In this document: positions 18,647 to 27,817 of the stretch, one piece after another | Layout of the letters: the number at the start of each line of letters is the position of its first letter | Numbering within the stretch: position 1 is the first letter of the stretch | Source: Corynebacterium glaucum | GTDB lineage: Bacteria > Actinomycetota > Actinomycetes > Mycobacteriales > Mycobacteriaceae | DNA length: 64,000 nucleotides | Direction of reading: 5' to 3' | NCBI RefSeq assembly: GCF_002287505.1 | Contig: NZ_CP019688.1 | Span: forward strand, 1,910,674 to 1,974,673 | The notes under the pieces: generated by a model | The model's input: only the letters and a program-made list of their open reading frames with translations | Told to the model about the DNA's origin: nothing | Databases searched by the model: none | Position numbers and translations under genes: made by a program

Positions 18647-20461
18647 TTAGCGTTGGTACAGCTTGTCGATGTCGTCCTTGAAGCGCTCGAAGACAACGTT
18701 GCGCTTGACCTTCATGGTCGGGGTGATTTCGTCGTTCTGCTCGCTCAGATCGCGGTCCAAAATGCGGAACTTTTTGATCGCTTCAGCGCGCGATACGGTG
18801 GCGTTGGCCATGTTGATCGCGTCCTGAACCTCGGCGCGCAGAGCCGGATCTTGCACAACTTCGGCGGTCTTGCGGTTCGCCGGAATGTTGTGGTTGGCCT
18901 TCCAGCGTTTGAGCTCTTCCTCATCCAACGTCACCAGCACACCGACGAACGGCTTGCCGTCGCCCACCACCAGCGCGTTGGAGATCAGCGGGTCTTGGCG
19001 GATGATTTCCTCCATCGGCCCAGGCGAGACGTTCTTGCCGCCGGCGGTGACAATCAGGTCCTTCTTGCGGCCGGTGATGCGCACGTAGCCGTCGTCATCG
19101 ATCTCGCCGAGGTCGCCGGAGTTGAACCAGCCGTCAGTGAACGCCTCTTCGGTGGCTTGCGGGTTGTTCCAATACTTCGTGAACACGCCGGGGCCCTTGA
19201 ACTCGATCTCGCCGTCCTCGTTGATGCGGGCGGAGTAGCCGTTCACCGGCCGACCGACGGTGCCGACCTTATTGGCGTGCTTGTTGTTCACGCAGGATGC
19301 GGCGCAGGTTTCGGTGAGTCCATAGCCCTCGTAAATGGGCACGCCCATGCCGCGGAAGAAGTGCGACAGATCCGAGCTCATCGCGGACCCGCCGGTGATG
19401 CCGTACCAGACTGAGCCGCCGATGCCGTCTTTGATCTTGGAGTAGACGAGCCGCTCAAACATCTTCACCTTGGCTTTTTGCACTCGCGACGGGCCTTCTT
19501 CGGTGTCCAGCGCCTGGGAGTACTCGATCGCGGCGCGCTCCGCCTCCAAAAAGACACGTTTGCCAATCGCGGACCCGTCGGCGGCCTTGTTGTACGCGGC
19601 CTCGCGCACCTTCTCAAACACGCGCGGCACGCCGAGCACCAGGTTCGGACGCACACGCTGCAACTCCACGGACAGCGTCGACGTGTCAGACCAGTGCGAC
19701 TGCGTCATCCCCACTATCGAACACGCGATGGACACTGCGCGTTGCAGAACGTGCGCGAGCGGCAGGAACGTCACCACGCGGTTGCCGGGCTGCGCCACCT
19801 TGCCAATCTCGTTCTCAAGCAGCGCGTTGCACTGGTACGCCCAGTTGCCGTGCGTCAGCTCCACACCCTTTGGCCGGCCGGTGGTGCCGGAGGTGTACAC
19901 GATCGAGGCGAGGTCGGAGTGGGTAAGCGTCTGCCACCTGTCGTCGATAAGCTTTTGCTCAACATCTCGACCTTCGAACTTGATGGTTTCCACTCCGGCC
20001 GAGTTGAACTCGTAGAGCCGTTCGAGCTTCGCATCGCCATACCCGCTGAGAAACGGCGTGAGCAGCTCGGTGTGGTCGCGGGTTTCGGCGAACGCGATTT
20101 TCGCGCCGGAATCCTCCAAAATCCACTGGATCTGGTGCAGCGAGGACGACGGATACACCGGCACCGTCACCGCGCCGGCGGCCCAGATGGCAAAGTCCAT
20201 GAGCTGCCACTCGTAGCGTGTGTTGGACAGGATGGCCACGCGATCGCCCCGCTCTACACCTGCGTTGATCAGGCCCTTTGCCACGTCGTACACCTCGGTG
20301 AGGAACTCGCCGGCGGTCACGTTCACCCACTCGTAGTTGCGGGGGCGGGAAAAGAGGACGATGTGCGGCTGGGTTTGGCAGAGGGTGATCAGGCGGCGGA
20401 TGCAATTGTCCCGATCGGTCAGCGTGAACCCGAGCTCGGTGGTGCAGGACTTTGACGGCAT
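18647..20461 (-). CDS. fadD: Long-chain acyl-CoA synthetase (FadD15-type AMP-binding enzyme)
   Basis: Activates long-chain fatty acids to acyl-CoA with ATP. 604 aa. Adenylate-forming motifs are intact: YTSGTTGRPKGVELTHGN, GYGLTET, WFNSGDLGEIDDDGYVRITGRKKDLIV and a C-terminal catalytic-lysine region. The ATG at 20461 has AAGGTGG just upstream; a GTG 9 bases earlier is also in frame. It diverges from malQ with about 43 bp between starts. In corynebacteria and mycobacteria this type also feeds mycolic acid and lipid pathways; the actual chain length preference cannot be seen. One CGTCGATAAGC copy lies at 19942-19952. Confidence 0.93.
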   Translation of the reverse strand: MPSKSCTTELGFTLTDRDNCIRRLITLCQTQPHIVLFSRPRNYEWVNVTAGEFLTEVYDVAKGLINAGVERGDRVAILSNTRYEWQLMDFAIWAAGAVTVPVYPSSSLHQIQWILEDSGAKIAFAETRDHTELLTPFLSGYGDAKLERLYEFNSAGVETIKFEGRDVEQKLIDDRWQTLTHSDLASIVYTSGTTGRPKGVELTHGNWAYQCNALLENEIGKVAQPGNRVVTFLPLAHVLQRAVSIACSIVGMTQSHWSDTSTLSVELQRVRPNLVLGVPRVFEKVREAAYNKAADGSAIGKRVFLEAERAAIEYSQALDTEEGPSRVQKAKVKMFERLVYSKIKDGIGGSVWYGITGGSAMSSDLSHFFRGMGVPIYEGYGLTETCAASCVNNKHANKVGTVGRPVNGYSARINEDGEIEFKGPGVFTKYWNNPQATEEAFTDGWFNSGDLGEIDDDGYVRITGRKKDLIVTAGGKNVSPGPMEEIIRQDPLISNALVVGDGKPFVGVLVTLDEEELKRWKANHNIPANRKTAEVVQDPALRAEVQDAINMANATVSRAEAIKKFRILDRDLSEQNDEITPTMKVKRNVVFERFKDDIDKLYQR

Positions 20462-20504
20462 GGGGGCCACCTTACCGCGTGCTGTGGCAGAATTGCCTTC
20501 TGTG

Positions 20505-22643
20505 ATGAACGGGGAACTCCTGCTGCAACTGGCCGAGGCATACGGCCTCGGTACCAGCTACCGCGCCTCGAATGGCCTGATCACTGCGCCTCCCGAGACG
20601 TCGTATGTGAAGTTGCTGCGAGCTTTGGGCGTCTCGCTTGACGACGAGCCGGGCGACGAGGAACTTCAATTCCACCTGCAAGCCCGCCGAGCGGAGTTTG
20701 CCACCCGTCCCCTCCCTCCGTGCGTGGTCGCGACCGCCGGCTACGAGAAGCACTTCAACGTGCACGTGCACGACGGCCATTACGCGCACTGCTGGATCAA
20801 GCTTGAGGACGGCTCCTCGCGCGACGCGTACCAGGACGAGAACTGGACCCCGCCGTTTACCGCGGATGACGGTGTGACCTGGGGCGAGGCAACGTTCCAC
20901 GTGCCGGGCGACCTGCCAATCGGCTGGCATGAGCTGCACCTGGAATCCGATGATTTGGATGAGGTGTGCACGCTGATCGTTGTGCCCGAGGTGTTGGAGA
21001 CCAACCAGGAGTACATCCAGCACCCGGTGTGGGGCGTGATGGCGCAGCTGTACTCGGTGCGCTCGGAGGAGTCCTGGGGCATCGGCGACTTCAACGATCT
21101 AGGCCGCCTTGCGGAGATCGTCGCGGCGGAGGGCGCAGACTTCCTCCAGATCAACCCGGTGCACGCCGCACAGCCGGTCCCGCCGGTGGAGGACTCCCCG
21201 TACCTGCCAACGTCGCGCCGGTTTGTGAACCCGATCTACATCTCTGTCGAAGCGGTGCCGGAATTTCGGCGGCTTTCAAGCCACGTGCGGGTGCAGATCA
21301 TGGAGCTGGCCAAGCCGCTCAAGCGAATGAACCGCACCGCCGAGCCGCTGGACCGCGACACGATTTTCCGGGTCAAGCTGACCGTGCTGCGCGAACTGTT
21401 TTTCCTGTCCATGTCGGACGAGGCCCGCGCAAACGACTTCGAGATGTTCGTCGAAGATGAAGGCGAGGGCCTGGAGGAGTTCGCGCGCTGGTGCGCTCAG
21501 CAGGCCGTGGAGACGGAATTGAGCCGCCACGCTGGGCCGCAAGAGCTCGACGAGCTCACCCAGTTCTACATGTGGCTGCAGTTCATTGCCGACGAGCAGC
21601 GCCGCATCGCCCAAGAGCGCGCGGAGGCTGCGGGCATGAAGATCGGAATTATGACGGACCTCGCGGTGGGTATCCACCCTGGCGGTGCCGACGCGCACGC
21701 GCTTCGCGACGTGCTGGTGGCCGATGCCTCCGTCGGTGCCCCGCCGGACCAGTACTCCCAGCAGGGCCAGGACTGGTCGCAGCCGCCGTGGAACCCGCAA
21801 AAGCTCGCCGAGGCCGGCTACGGCCCGTGGCGCGATCTGCTCCGCACGGTGCTGCGCCACTCCGGAGGCGTGCGCGTGGACCACATCTTGGGCCTTTTCC
21901 GCCTGTTCTGGCTACCGCGAATGGATTCTCCTGCCGAGGGCGCGTACATGAACTACGACCACGAGGCGATGGTCGGTGTGCTCGCGCTCGAGGCGCAGCG
22001 CGCCGGTGCCGTGGTGGTCGGCGAGGACCTGGGCACCTTTGAGCCGTGGGTGCAGGAGGTGTTGCGCGACAAAGGCATCCTGGGCACGACGGTGCTGTGG
22101 TTCGAGTCGACCCCGTGGGACAACTCGCCGCTGCCGTCCGAGCAGTACCGCAACCTCTCGCTCACGGCCGTGGGCACACACGACCTGCCTCCGACCGCGG
22201 GGTACATGAAGGGCGCGCACAACGAGCTGCGCCACGAACTCGGCTTGGTGCAGGAGAGCCTGGACGAGCTCAACGCCAACGACGCGGTGTGGATCAGCCA
22301 GGTGCTGGCCCACGCCCAGGCAGAGGGCGCATTCAAAGGCACGTCGGCAGCGGATCTTGACTTCATGAACCGCGACCTCGGCGAGTACGGCGATGTCAAC
22401 GCACTGCTGATCGGGCTTACCCGCTTCATTGCTTCCACCCCGTCCGCGATGACGTGCACCAACCTAGTGGACATGGTGGGTGATGAGCGGATTCAGAACC
22501 AGCCTGGCACGAACTCGGAGCAGTACGAGAACTGGTGCATTCCGCTTACCGACGCCCAGGGCAACCCCGTTCTTCTCGAACATCTGAAAGAGATGGAGCT
22601 GTTTCACCGGGTGGCTGAGGCTTCACGCCGCCCGGGCCAGTAG
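20505..22643 (+). CDS. malQ: 4-alpha-glucanotransferase (amylomaltase)
   Basis: Transfers glucan chains between maltodextrins. 712 aa, GH77 family. The catalytic nucleophile is in GVRVDHILGLFRLFWLP, the acid/base in VVGEDLGTF, and the third acidic residue in GTHDLPPT. The N-terminal ~150 residues form the extra domain seen in actinobacterial MalQ. I chose the ATG at 20505, with a GTG directly before it. An in-frame start at 20337 would overlap the divergent fadD by 125 bp and add unconserved residues. C. glutamicum malQ lies in a comparable neighbourhood upstream of dcp and idi. Confidence 0.95.
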   Translation: MNGELLLQLAEAYGLGTSYRASNGLITAPPETSYVKLLRALGVSLDDEPGDEELQFHLQARRAEFATRPLPPCVVATAGYEKHFNVHVHDGHYAHCWIKLEDGSSRDAYQDENWTPPFTADDGVTWGEATFHVPGDLPIGWHELHLESDDLDEVCTLIVVPEVLETNQEYIQHPVWGVMAQLYSVRSEESWGIGDFNDLGRLAEIVAAEGADFLQINPVHAAQPVPPVEDSPYLPTSRRFVNPIYISVEAVPEFRRLSSHVRVQIMELAKPLKRMNRTAEPLDRDTIFRVKLTVLRELFFLSMSDEARANDFEMFVEDEGEGLEEFARWCAQQAVETELSRHAGPQELDELTQFYMWLQFIADEQRRIAQERAEAAGMKIGIMTDLAVGIHPGGADAHALRDVLVADASVGAPPDQYSQQGQDWSQPPWNPQKLAEAGYGPWRDLLRTVLRHSGGVRVDHILGLFRLFWLPRMDSPAEGAYMNYDHEAMVGVLALEAQRAGAVVVGEDLGTFEPWVQEVLRDKGILGTTVLWFESTPWDNSPLPSEQYRNLSLTAVGTHDLPPTAGYMKGAHNELRHELGLVQESLDELNANDAVWISQVLAHAQAEGAFKGTSAADLDFMNRDLGEYGDVNALLIGLTRFIASTPSAMTCTNLVDMVGDERIQNQPGTNSEQYENWCIPLTDAQGNPVLLEHLKEMELFHRVAEASRRPGQ

Positions 22644-22690
22644 AGGCAATTTGGGGCTGAGGCGATGGGGCGATGGGAAAAGGGGTGTGC

Positions 22691-22831
22691 CTACAGCGCA
22701 CCCACGATCGCGGCGACGATGACGAGGCCGATGAGGACCCACATCACCTGGGTAACCAGGGATTTGGGGTACTTGCGCTTCGATTTGGGCAGCCGCTGAT
22801 CTTGCCGCCGCAGCTCCTCCGGGTTAGCCAT
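22691..22831 (-). CDS. Very small membrane protein, 46 aa
   Basis: Starts ATG at 22831 and reads MANPEELRRQDQRLPKSKRK, then a single hydrophobic helix (VMWVLIGLVIVAAIVGAL) ending at the stop. The basic cytoplasmic head followed by a helix suggests a single-pass protein with its N-terminus inside. It overlaps the 49-aa gene upstream by 8 bp, so the two are probably translated together and belong to the same operon as the serine protease. Too short to assign to a family. Confidence 0.65.
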   Translation of the reverse strand: MANPEELRRQDQRLPKSKRKYPKSLVTQVMWVLIGLVIVAAIVGAL

Positions 22832-22973
22832 GGTTGTTCATGGTAGCCCACCGGTTGGCTACCCAATCCACCATCTTCAATCCCAGCCAGGCCACGACAC
22901 CGGCTGGCGGCAGCGCTGCGAGGAGAATGATCGGCAGCTGCAGCCAGGGGCTAAGTCCAACGAGCCACGACAT
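22824..22973 (-). CDS. Very small membrane protein, 49 aa
   Basis: From the ATG at 22973 it reads MSWLVGLSPWLQLPIILLAA, a hydrophobic segment running to about residue 33 (GVVAWLGLKMVD), then a short polar tail. It may have one long or two short membrane helices. It begins 16 bp after the serine protease stop and its stop overlaps the next 46-aa gene by 8 bp. A start at 23006 would overlap the protease stop. Unknown function; it may assist the membrane-anchored protease, but nothing shows this. Confidence 0.65.
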   Translation of the reverse strand: MSWLVGLSPWLQLPIILLAALPPAGVVAWLGLKMVDWVANRWATMNNHG

Positions 22974-22989
22974 AGTTGCTCCCCCGCCG

Positions 22990-23946
22990 CTACAGCGACT
23001 TCGCACGCAGGTCGAGCACCGTGCCCACGAGCGGAATCAGCCCGATGATTGCAGAGATGACCATGACCGCGATCTCCGCAACGACGAACCGCATCGTGTC
23101 GGTGTTCGGAGTTTCTGGCTGCTCCGCGACGCGCACCACCGGCTCAGCACCACGTTCCACTGCTGGCACCTCCGGGGGCAATTCAGGCTCGTCCGCTGGC
23201 GCGGTCTCGCGGTGCAGGCGATGAAGTTGGCTCTTGAACCACTCCTCGAGCTGGTGCTTCGAGTGGAGGTTGCCGTTCTGCAGCGTGCTCGCGCGCTCCA
23301 CGTAAAAACGCTGCGCACCGGGGCTCACGGTGAGTTCGTTGTGTCCGGACAGCACTCCAACGACCCCTTTGCCTGGAACGAACACCGGCCCGCCGGAGTC
23401 GCCGTCTTTCGGCCACCCCGGGGTGTCGAAGAAGAGCGACTGCTCGACGTTGCCCAGGTAGATGCCGCACGACGGGGTCTCGGTCGCGTTGTGGGACGCG
23501 AAGCCGTAGTAGCAGACCTGGTCGCCGGAGACGATCGAACTCGACGGCACCGCTGCACCGCCGAAGCGGTTCTCCTCAACAACCACGCTGTCGTACCACT
23601 CGATCACGCCGAAGTCGTTAGAAGACTCCCGGGTTTCAAACTGCGGGCTGGGCGAGAACTTCCCGGCCGGGTCGGCCATACGGTTGCCTGCAGCGTCTGT
23701 GAGGTACACCTCAGCTCCCTCGATGCCGCAGTGCGCGGCGGTGAAGCTGGTCTGCGCACCCGGCACGTTGTGGCCGATGGTGCAGGTCTTGAACTGCGAG
23801 CCAACGTCGATGGCGATCTTGCCGCCCTGGCGAGCTACCGCAGGCTCGGCAGGCGCGCCGGCAGCGGGGGTGGCAAGCACCGATTGACCGGCAAGCATGC
23901 AAGTGGCAAGGCCGATGAGCAGGGAGCGAGTGCGGGCGCGCGTCAT
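22990..23946 (-). CDS. Secreted, membrane-anchored trypsin-like serine protease (S1 fold)
   Basis: 318 aa. A signal peptide is visible (basic MTRARTR head, hydrophobic LLIGLATCMLAG, Ala-rich cleavage region). The chymotrypsin-fold triad is His in FTAAHC, Asp in SNDFGVI and Ser in DGDSGGPVF. The Pro/Glu-rich linker (APADEPELPPEVPAVERG) leads to a C-terminal transmembrane helix (FVVAEIAVMVISAIIGLIPLVGTVL). So the protease domain probably lies outside the membrane, held by its C-terminus. Substrate unknown. It is followed, on the same strand, by two tiny membrane-protein genes, a likely three-gene operon. Confidence 0.9.
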   Translation of the reverse strand: MTRARTRSLLIGLATCMLAGQSVLATPAAGAPAEPAVARQGGKIAIDVGSQFKTCTIGHNVPGAQTSFTAAHCGIEGAEVYLTDAAGNRMADPAGKFSPSPQFETRESSNDFGVIEWYDSVVVEENRFGGAAVPSSSIVSGDQVCYYGFASHNATETPSCGIYLGNVEQSLFFDTPGWPKDGDSGGPVFVPGKGVVGVLSGHNELTVSPGAQRFYVERASTLQNGNLHSKHQLEEWFKSQLHRLHRETAPADEPELPPEVPAVERGAEPVVRVAEQPETPNTDTMRFVVAEIAVMVISAIIGLIPLVGTVLDLRAKSL

Positions 23947-24006
23947 GATGAAGATCCTTCGAGTCCGGAGAGACCTTTGGGATCCTAATGAATCTCGTGC
24001 TCTGCG

Positions 24007-24050
24007 TCTACGCCAGATCTACGCCAGGTCTACTCCAGATCTACGCCAGC
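24007..24050. repeat. Four tandem 11-bp repeats at the 3' end of dcp
   Basis: TCTACGCCAGA, TCTACGCCAGG, TCTACTCCAGA and TCTACGCCAGC lie head to tail at 24007, 24018, 24029 and 24040. The dcp stop (24030-24032) is inside the third unit. The repeat is not a multiple of three, so adding or losing a unit would change the reading frame of the last codons and the stop position. Confidence 0.95.
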
Positions 24051-25988
24051 AAGGCCGCGACGCACCAGCAGCGGCCGGGTGTCCTTGCCGCGACCGCGGA
24101 ACGCGGTGTACGCCTCGGTGTAATCCTTCGACGCGCCGACTGACAAGATCGTGTCGCGGAAGCGCTGCCCGATCTCGCGGCCGATGCCCACCTCCTGCAC
24201 CAGCTCGAAGCCGTCGGCATCGAGCGCCTCGGCCCACAGGTAGGAGTAGTAGCCCGCTGAGTATCCGCCGCCGAAGACGTGGTTGAACCATGACGACCGG
24301 TAGCGCGGCTCCAGGCCCTCCACATCCAGGCCGACCTCCCGCAGCGCCTCGGCTTCGAACGCGTCAATGTCCTCCGGCACCTCGTCCTCCAACGAGTGCC
24401 ACGCCAGATCGATCGCGGCTGCAGCGAGGTACTCCGCGGTGTCGAATCCTTGCCCGAACTGGCGCGACGCGCGCACCGCCTCGAGCAGCTCGTCCGGAAT
24501 CACTTCCCCAGTGTCCACGTGGCGCGCGTAGTTGCGCACGATCTCGGGCGCGAACGCGTAGTTCTCGTTGATCTGCGAAGGAAACTCCACCCAGTCGCGT
24601 GGCACGTTCGTACCCGACAATGACGGGTAGCGCACGTCAGACAGCAGCCCGTGCAGGGCGTGGCCGAACTCGTGGAAGACGGTGGTCACCTCGTCGATAG
24701 TCAAAAGCTCCGAGGACAGCGACATCACATTGACCACCACCGGGCGGGTGCCGCGCAGGTGCGACTGGTCGACGAAGGAGCTCATCCACGCACCGCCGCG
24801 TTTCGACGGCCGCGCGTGGTAGTCCGTGAGCAGCAACCCGATCCCCGTGCCGTCGGCCTCTTTCACCTCCCAGACATCGACGTCGTCCCGGTATGCGCGC
24901 AGATCCTCGCGCCGCGCAACCGTGATGCCGTAGAGCAGGTTCGCGGCGTAAAAGGCGCCGTCGACAAGCACTTGCTCAAGCGGGAAGTACTTGCGAAGCT
25001 CCGCCTCATCGACCGAGAGCTCCTCCGCCCGGCGGCGGGCCTGCCAGTAGGGCCAATCCGCACCGTCGAGCTCCTCGCCCGCGAGCTCCGAGGCGAGTTT
25101 GCGCTCCATCTCCGCGTTCGCCGCGGCGGCAGGTGCGAGATCGGTGATCAACGCGCGCGCGGCAGCGGCACTGCCAGCAGTTTCCTCCGCAATGACGTAG
25201 TCCGCGTGCGAGGCGAACCCGAGCAGCTGCGCGCGCTCCTTGCGCAGCCGGGCGGACTCGACAATCAGCTCGCGGTTGGACTCGATGCCGCGGGCACGCG
25301 AGGCGTCGAAAAGCTTGCGCCGCGATTCCGGCCGCTCGAGCTGGGCTTGGAGTGCTTGGGTGGTGGGCAGCTCGATCGGCACGATGAAGCGATCGCCCTC
25401 GCGGTAGGCCTCGAGCTGCTCCTCACTCAGGCCCGCGAGCTCCTCGCGCGTGAATTCCACCGCGAGCGCCTGCGTGTCCGCGAGCAGGTTGCGCCCGAAG
25501 TGCTCCGACAGCTCAGAGAGCCGCTGATTGATCTCCTGCAGCCGAGTCTTGCCCGCGGTGTCCAGATTCGCCCCGCGGCGCTCAAATTGGCGCAGTGTGC
25601 GCTCGTGCAGCCGCTGCGACTCCTCGTCCGCCGGCACATCGAGCTCACGCAGCCGGCGGTAGAGTTCCTCGTTCTGGTAGATCGAGTCGGTGTGCGCGGA
25701 CAGCTTCGGCACAATCGCGTCCGCGACCCGGTCAAACTCCTCGGTCGCGTCGGTGCCCTGCAGGTTGAAGAACCAGTTGCGCACCCGCTCCAGGTCCGTG
25801 CCTGAGCATTCAAACGCCTCCATCGTGTTCGCCCACGTCGGCTGCTCCTCAGTGGTGATGGCGGAGATCTCGCGCGCGTGCTCCGCCAGCGCGTGTTCAA
25901 AAGCCTCCTCGACGTGCGACAACTCGATCGCTGCGAAGTCGGGCAGTTGATAGGGCAGGCCGGAGGGAGCAAGCAACGGGTTCGTCAT
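24030..25988 (-). CDS. dcp: M3-family zinc peptidase (peptidyl-dipeptidase Dcp / oligopeptidase A-type)
   Basis: 652 aa. The zinc motif HEFGHALHGL and flanking family blocks (DWVEFPSQINENYAFAPEI, SRQFGQGFDTAEYLAAAAIDLAWH, HVFGGGYSAGYYSYLWAE) are intact. It degrades short peptides in the cytoplasm; no signal peptide is present. It starts 32 bp from the divergent esterase. The last codons GVDLE and the stop are encoded by units of an 11-bp tandem repeat, so the C-terminus may vary between strains. C. glutamicum has dcp in the same malQ-idi neighbourhood. Confidence 0.92.
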   Translation of the reverse strand: MTNPLLAPSGLPYQLPDFAAIELSHVEEAFEHALAEHAREISAITTEEQPTWANTMEAFECSGTDLERVRNWFFNLQGTDATEEFDRVADAIVPKLSAHTDSIYQNEELYRRLRELDVPADEESQRLHERTLRQFERRGANLDTAGKTRLQEINQRLSELSEHFGRNLLADTQALAVEFTREELAGLSEEQLEAYREGDRFIVPIELPTTQALQAQLERPESRRKLFDASRARGIESNRELIVESARLRKERAQLLGFASHADYVIAEETAGSAAAARALITDLAPAAAANAEMERKLASELAGEELDGADWPYWQARRRAEELSVDEAELRKYFPLEQVLVDGAFYAANLLYGITVARREDLRAYRDDVDVWEVKEADGTGIGLLLTDYHARPSKRGGAWMSSFVDQSHLRGTRPVVVNVMSLSSELLTIDEVTTVFHEFGHALHGLLSDVRYPSLSGTNVPRDWVEFPSQINENYAFAPEIVRNYARHVDTGEVIPDELLEAVRASRQFGQGFDTAEYLAAAAIDLAWHSLEDEVPEDIDAFEAEALREVGLDVEGLEPRYRSSWFNHVFGGGYSAGYYSYLWAEALDADGFELVQEVGIGREIGQRFRDTILSVGASKDYTEAYTAFRGRGKDTRPLLVRRGLAGVDLE

Positions 25989-26020
25989 GGCGACAACTGT
26001 ATCCCGTTAGGATTGGCCCC

Positions 26021-27268
26021 ATGCCGACTGCCGAAGTCACTTGCCCCGCCGGCACCATCGTCGGTACCACCGACGGCACCACAAGCGGCGATGTCCGCCA
26101 CTTCCACTCCATCAGGTACTCACGGTTCGAGGGAGCCTTCGACGATCCGCGCCCCGCAGAGCAGGGATTGCTTATCGACGCCTCGGCCGAACGCCCCGGC
26201 ACTCCCGCTCTGTCCATCACTACCCCGCCGGATTCGAAGATGCTCACCGACCTGCCGGTGCTGGTGTACATCCACGGCGGGCGCTTTGAAACCGGCGACC
26301 ACACCGAGACGTACTCCAACCCGGAAGGGTTTGCCCGCGAAGGCGTGATCCACGTGCGCGTGGGCTACCGCCTGAAATTCCCGGGGCTGCTGCAGTTCCC
26401 CACCGACCAGCCGGCGCACTACCGCGCCGTCGCCGACGTGCTGGAGGCGCTGGCCTGGGTGCAGCGCAATATCGAGGCGTTTGGCGGCGACCCGACGAAC
26501 GTCACCGTCATGGGCCAGTCGGCGGGTGCGGCGATCGCGCTGTGGCTGTCCCGGCGCGACCACTACCGTGGCGAATTCCGCCGGGCGCTGGCGATGAGTC
26601 CGGTGTTTCCGCGCCGCGGCTTCCCAACGCGCAAGTGGGCGGCGCGCGGCGCGATCGGCAAACCGCTCACCCGCGACAGCCTCAACGCGCTGTTCGACTC
26701 CGACCGCGGCAAGTTCGACCGCGCCTACAAGCGCTTCCGCACCCAATACGTCACAGATATGGCGCTCGGGCCCCATCCGCTCGACACCGCGGAGCTTGCC
26801 GAGGTTCCGCTCGTAGTCACCGCCACGGACAAGGAGTTCTACAAGTCGGGCAAGGTTTACGACAGTACCGGACTCGGTCTTACGATGGCGCGCACGTTTG
26901 GCCCGCGGATGGACCTTCGCGGCGACGCCGCACGCGACTATCTCGCAGCGTTGAAGGAGCGAGACCGCCAGCACATTGCAGGCCAGCTCATCGGCGATTC
27001 GCTATGCCGCCGGTTTGCGGACATGGTGGCAGAAGGCGCGCCGGGACCGGTGTGGCTCGCGGAACACACCGACACCTTCCACTCGCAGGACCTCACCCCG
27101 CTCTTCCGCGGCGCTTTGCAGCCGTGGTTGCTGGAGTTCGTGCGCAGCGGCGAGGTGGGCTGGCCGCGCTACGACGAAAACCGCACCGCCATCCGGCGTA
27201 ACCGCGATGGCGCCGCCGAGATAGTCACCGATCCGTTCGGATACCTGCGCGGCGCGTTCGAGTACTAG
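26021..27268 (+). CDS. Type-B carboxylesterase family hydrolase
   Basis: 415 aa alpha/beta hydrolase of the carboxylesterase/para-nitrobenzyl esterase type. The oxyanion loop is VLVYIHGGRFETGD and the nucleophile serine is in VTVMGQSAGAA near residue 167, following the family's FGGDPTNVT. A candidate catalytic His is in TDTFHSQDL near the C-terminal end. It hydrolyses carboxylic esters; the substrate is unknown. No signal peptide. It is about 100 residues shorter than typical type-B esterases, mainly in the middle. One CGTCGATAAGC copy lies at 26170-26180, opposite to the coding strand. It ends 9 bp before the convergent idi. Confidence 0.88.
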   Translation: MPTAEVTCPAGTIVGTTDGTTSGDVRHFHSIRYSRFEGAFDDPRPAEQGLLIDASAERPGTPALSITTPPDSKMLTDLPVLVYIHGGRFETGDHTETYSNPEGFAREGVIHVRVGYRLKFPGLLQFPTDQPAHYRAVADVLEALAWVQRNIEAFGGDPTNVTVMGQSAGAAIALWLSRRDHYRGEFRRALAMSPVFPRRGFPTRKWAARGAIGKPLTRDSLNALFDSDRGKFDRAYKRFRTQYVTDMALGPHPLDTAELAEVPLVVTATDKEFYKSGKVYDSTGLGLTMARTFGPRMDLRGDAARDYLAALKERDRQHIAGQLIGDSLCRRFADMVAEGAPGPVWLAEHTDTFHSQDLTPLFRGALQPWLLEFVRSGEVGWPRYDENRTAIRRNRDGAAEIVTDPFGYLRGAFEY

Positions 27269-27277
27269 ACGTAGGCA

Positions 27278-27817
27278 CTAGACGTAAGCGCGGAGACCCG
27301 GCTGCGCCAGCTCTTCAACCAGCCAAGGCGAGAACACGAAGGGCGCGCTCTCTGCCGCGGCACGCAGCGTGGCGGGCACAACCCACGCCAGCGAGTCCAC
27401 CTCGTCCGGGTTTGAGCCGACTTGCGCGTCCGGACGCAGCTGCGCCACGTAGACGGGGCAGATCTCGTGCTCGACGATCCCGGAGGAATCCACCGCTCGG
27501 TAGCGGAAGTCCGTCACTGCGAGTTCTAAGCCGGCGATGTCCTCAGGCGCAATGCCTAGCTCGACCTGGGCGCGGCGGTACACCGCCTCCTCGGTCGCCT
27601 CACCCGGCGCGGGGTGGCCACAGAAGGAATTCGTCCACACACCGGGCCACGTCAGCTTGCTCAGCGCGCGCCGCGTCATCAGCAGCTCGCCATCCGCGTT
27701 GAACAACCAGCACGAAAACGCCAGGTGCAGCGGGGTATCGGCGGTGTGCACCTCCGATTTGTTGGCGGTGCCGATGGCGTTGCCCAGATCGTCGACAAGC
27801 ACTACCTGCTCGATCAA
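27278..27817 (-). CDS. idi: Isopentenyl-diphosphate delta-isomerase (type I)
   Basis: Interconverts IPP and DMAPP for isoprenoid synthesis. 179 aa, Nudix-like fold. Recognisable: LHLAFSCWLFNADGELLMTRRALSKLTWPGVWTNSFCGHPAPGE, with the catalytic Cys in NSFCGHP, and the acidic metal site in the EEAVYRR helix. The start TTG at 27817 overlaps the lipoprotein stop (TTGA), giving LIEQVVLVDDLGN, which fits the family. A longer reading frame to 27871 would overlap further and adds unconserved residues. C. glutamicum idi sits in this same region. One CGTCGACAAGC copy lies at 27790-27800. Confidence 0.94.
   Translation of the reverse strand: MIEQVVLVDDLGNAIGTANKSEVHTADTPLHLAFSCWLFNADGELLMTRRALSKLTWPGVWTNSFCGHPAPGEATEEAVYRRAQVELGIAPEDIAGLELAVTDFRYRAVDSSGIVEHEICPVYVAQLRPDAQVGSNPDEVDSLAWVVPATLRAAAESAPFVFSPWLVEELAQPGLRAYV

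Noticed and set aside
20337..20504. Longer malQ start overlapping fadD
   Set aside because: It would overlap the divergent fadD by 125 bp and adds residues unlike any MalQ; the ATG at 20505 gives the family N-terminus.
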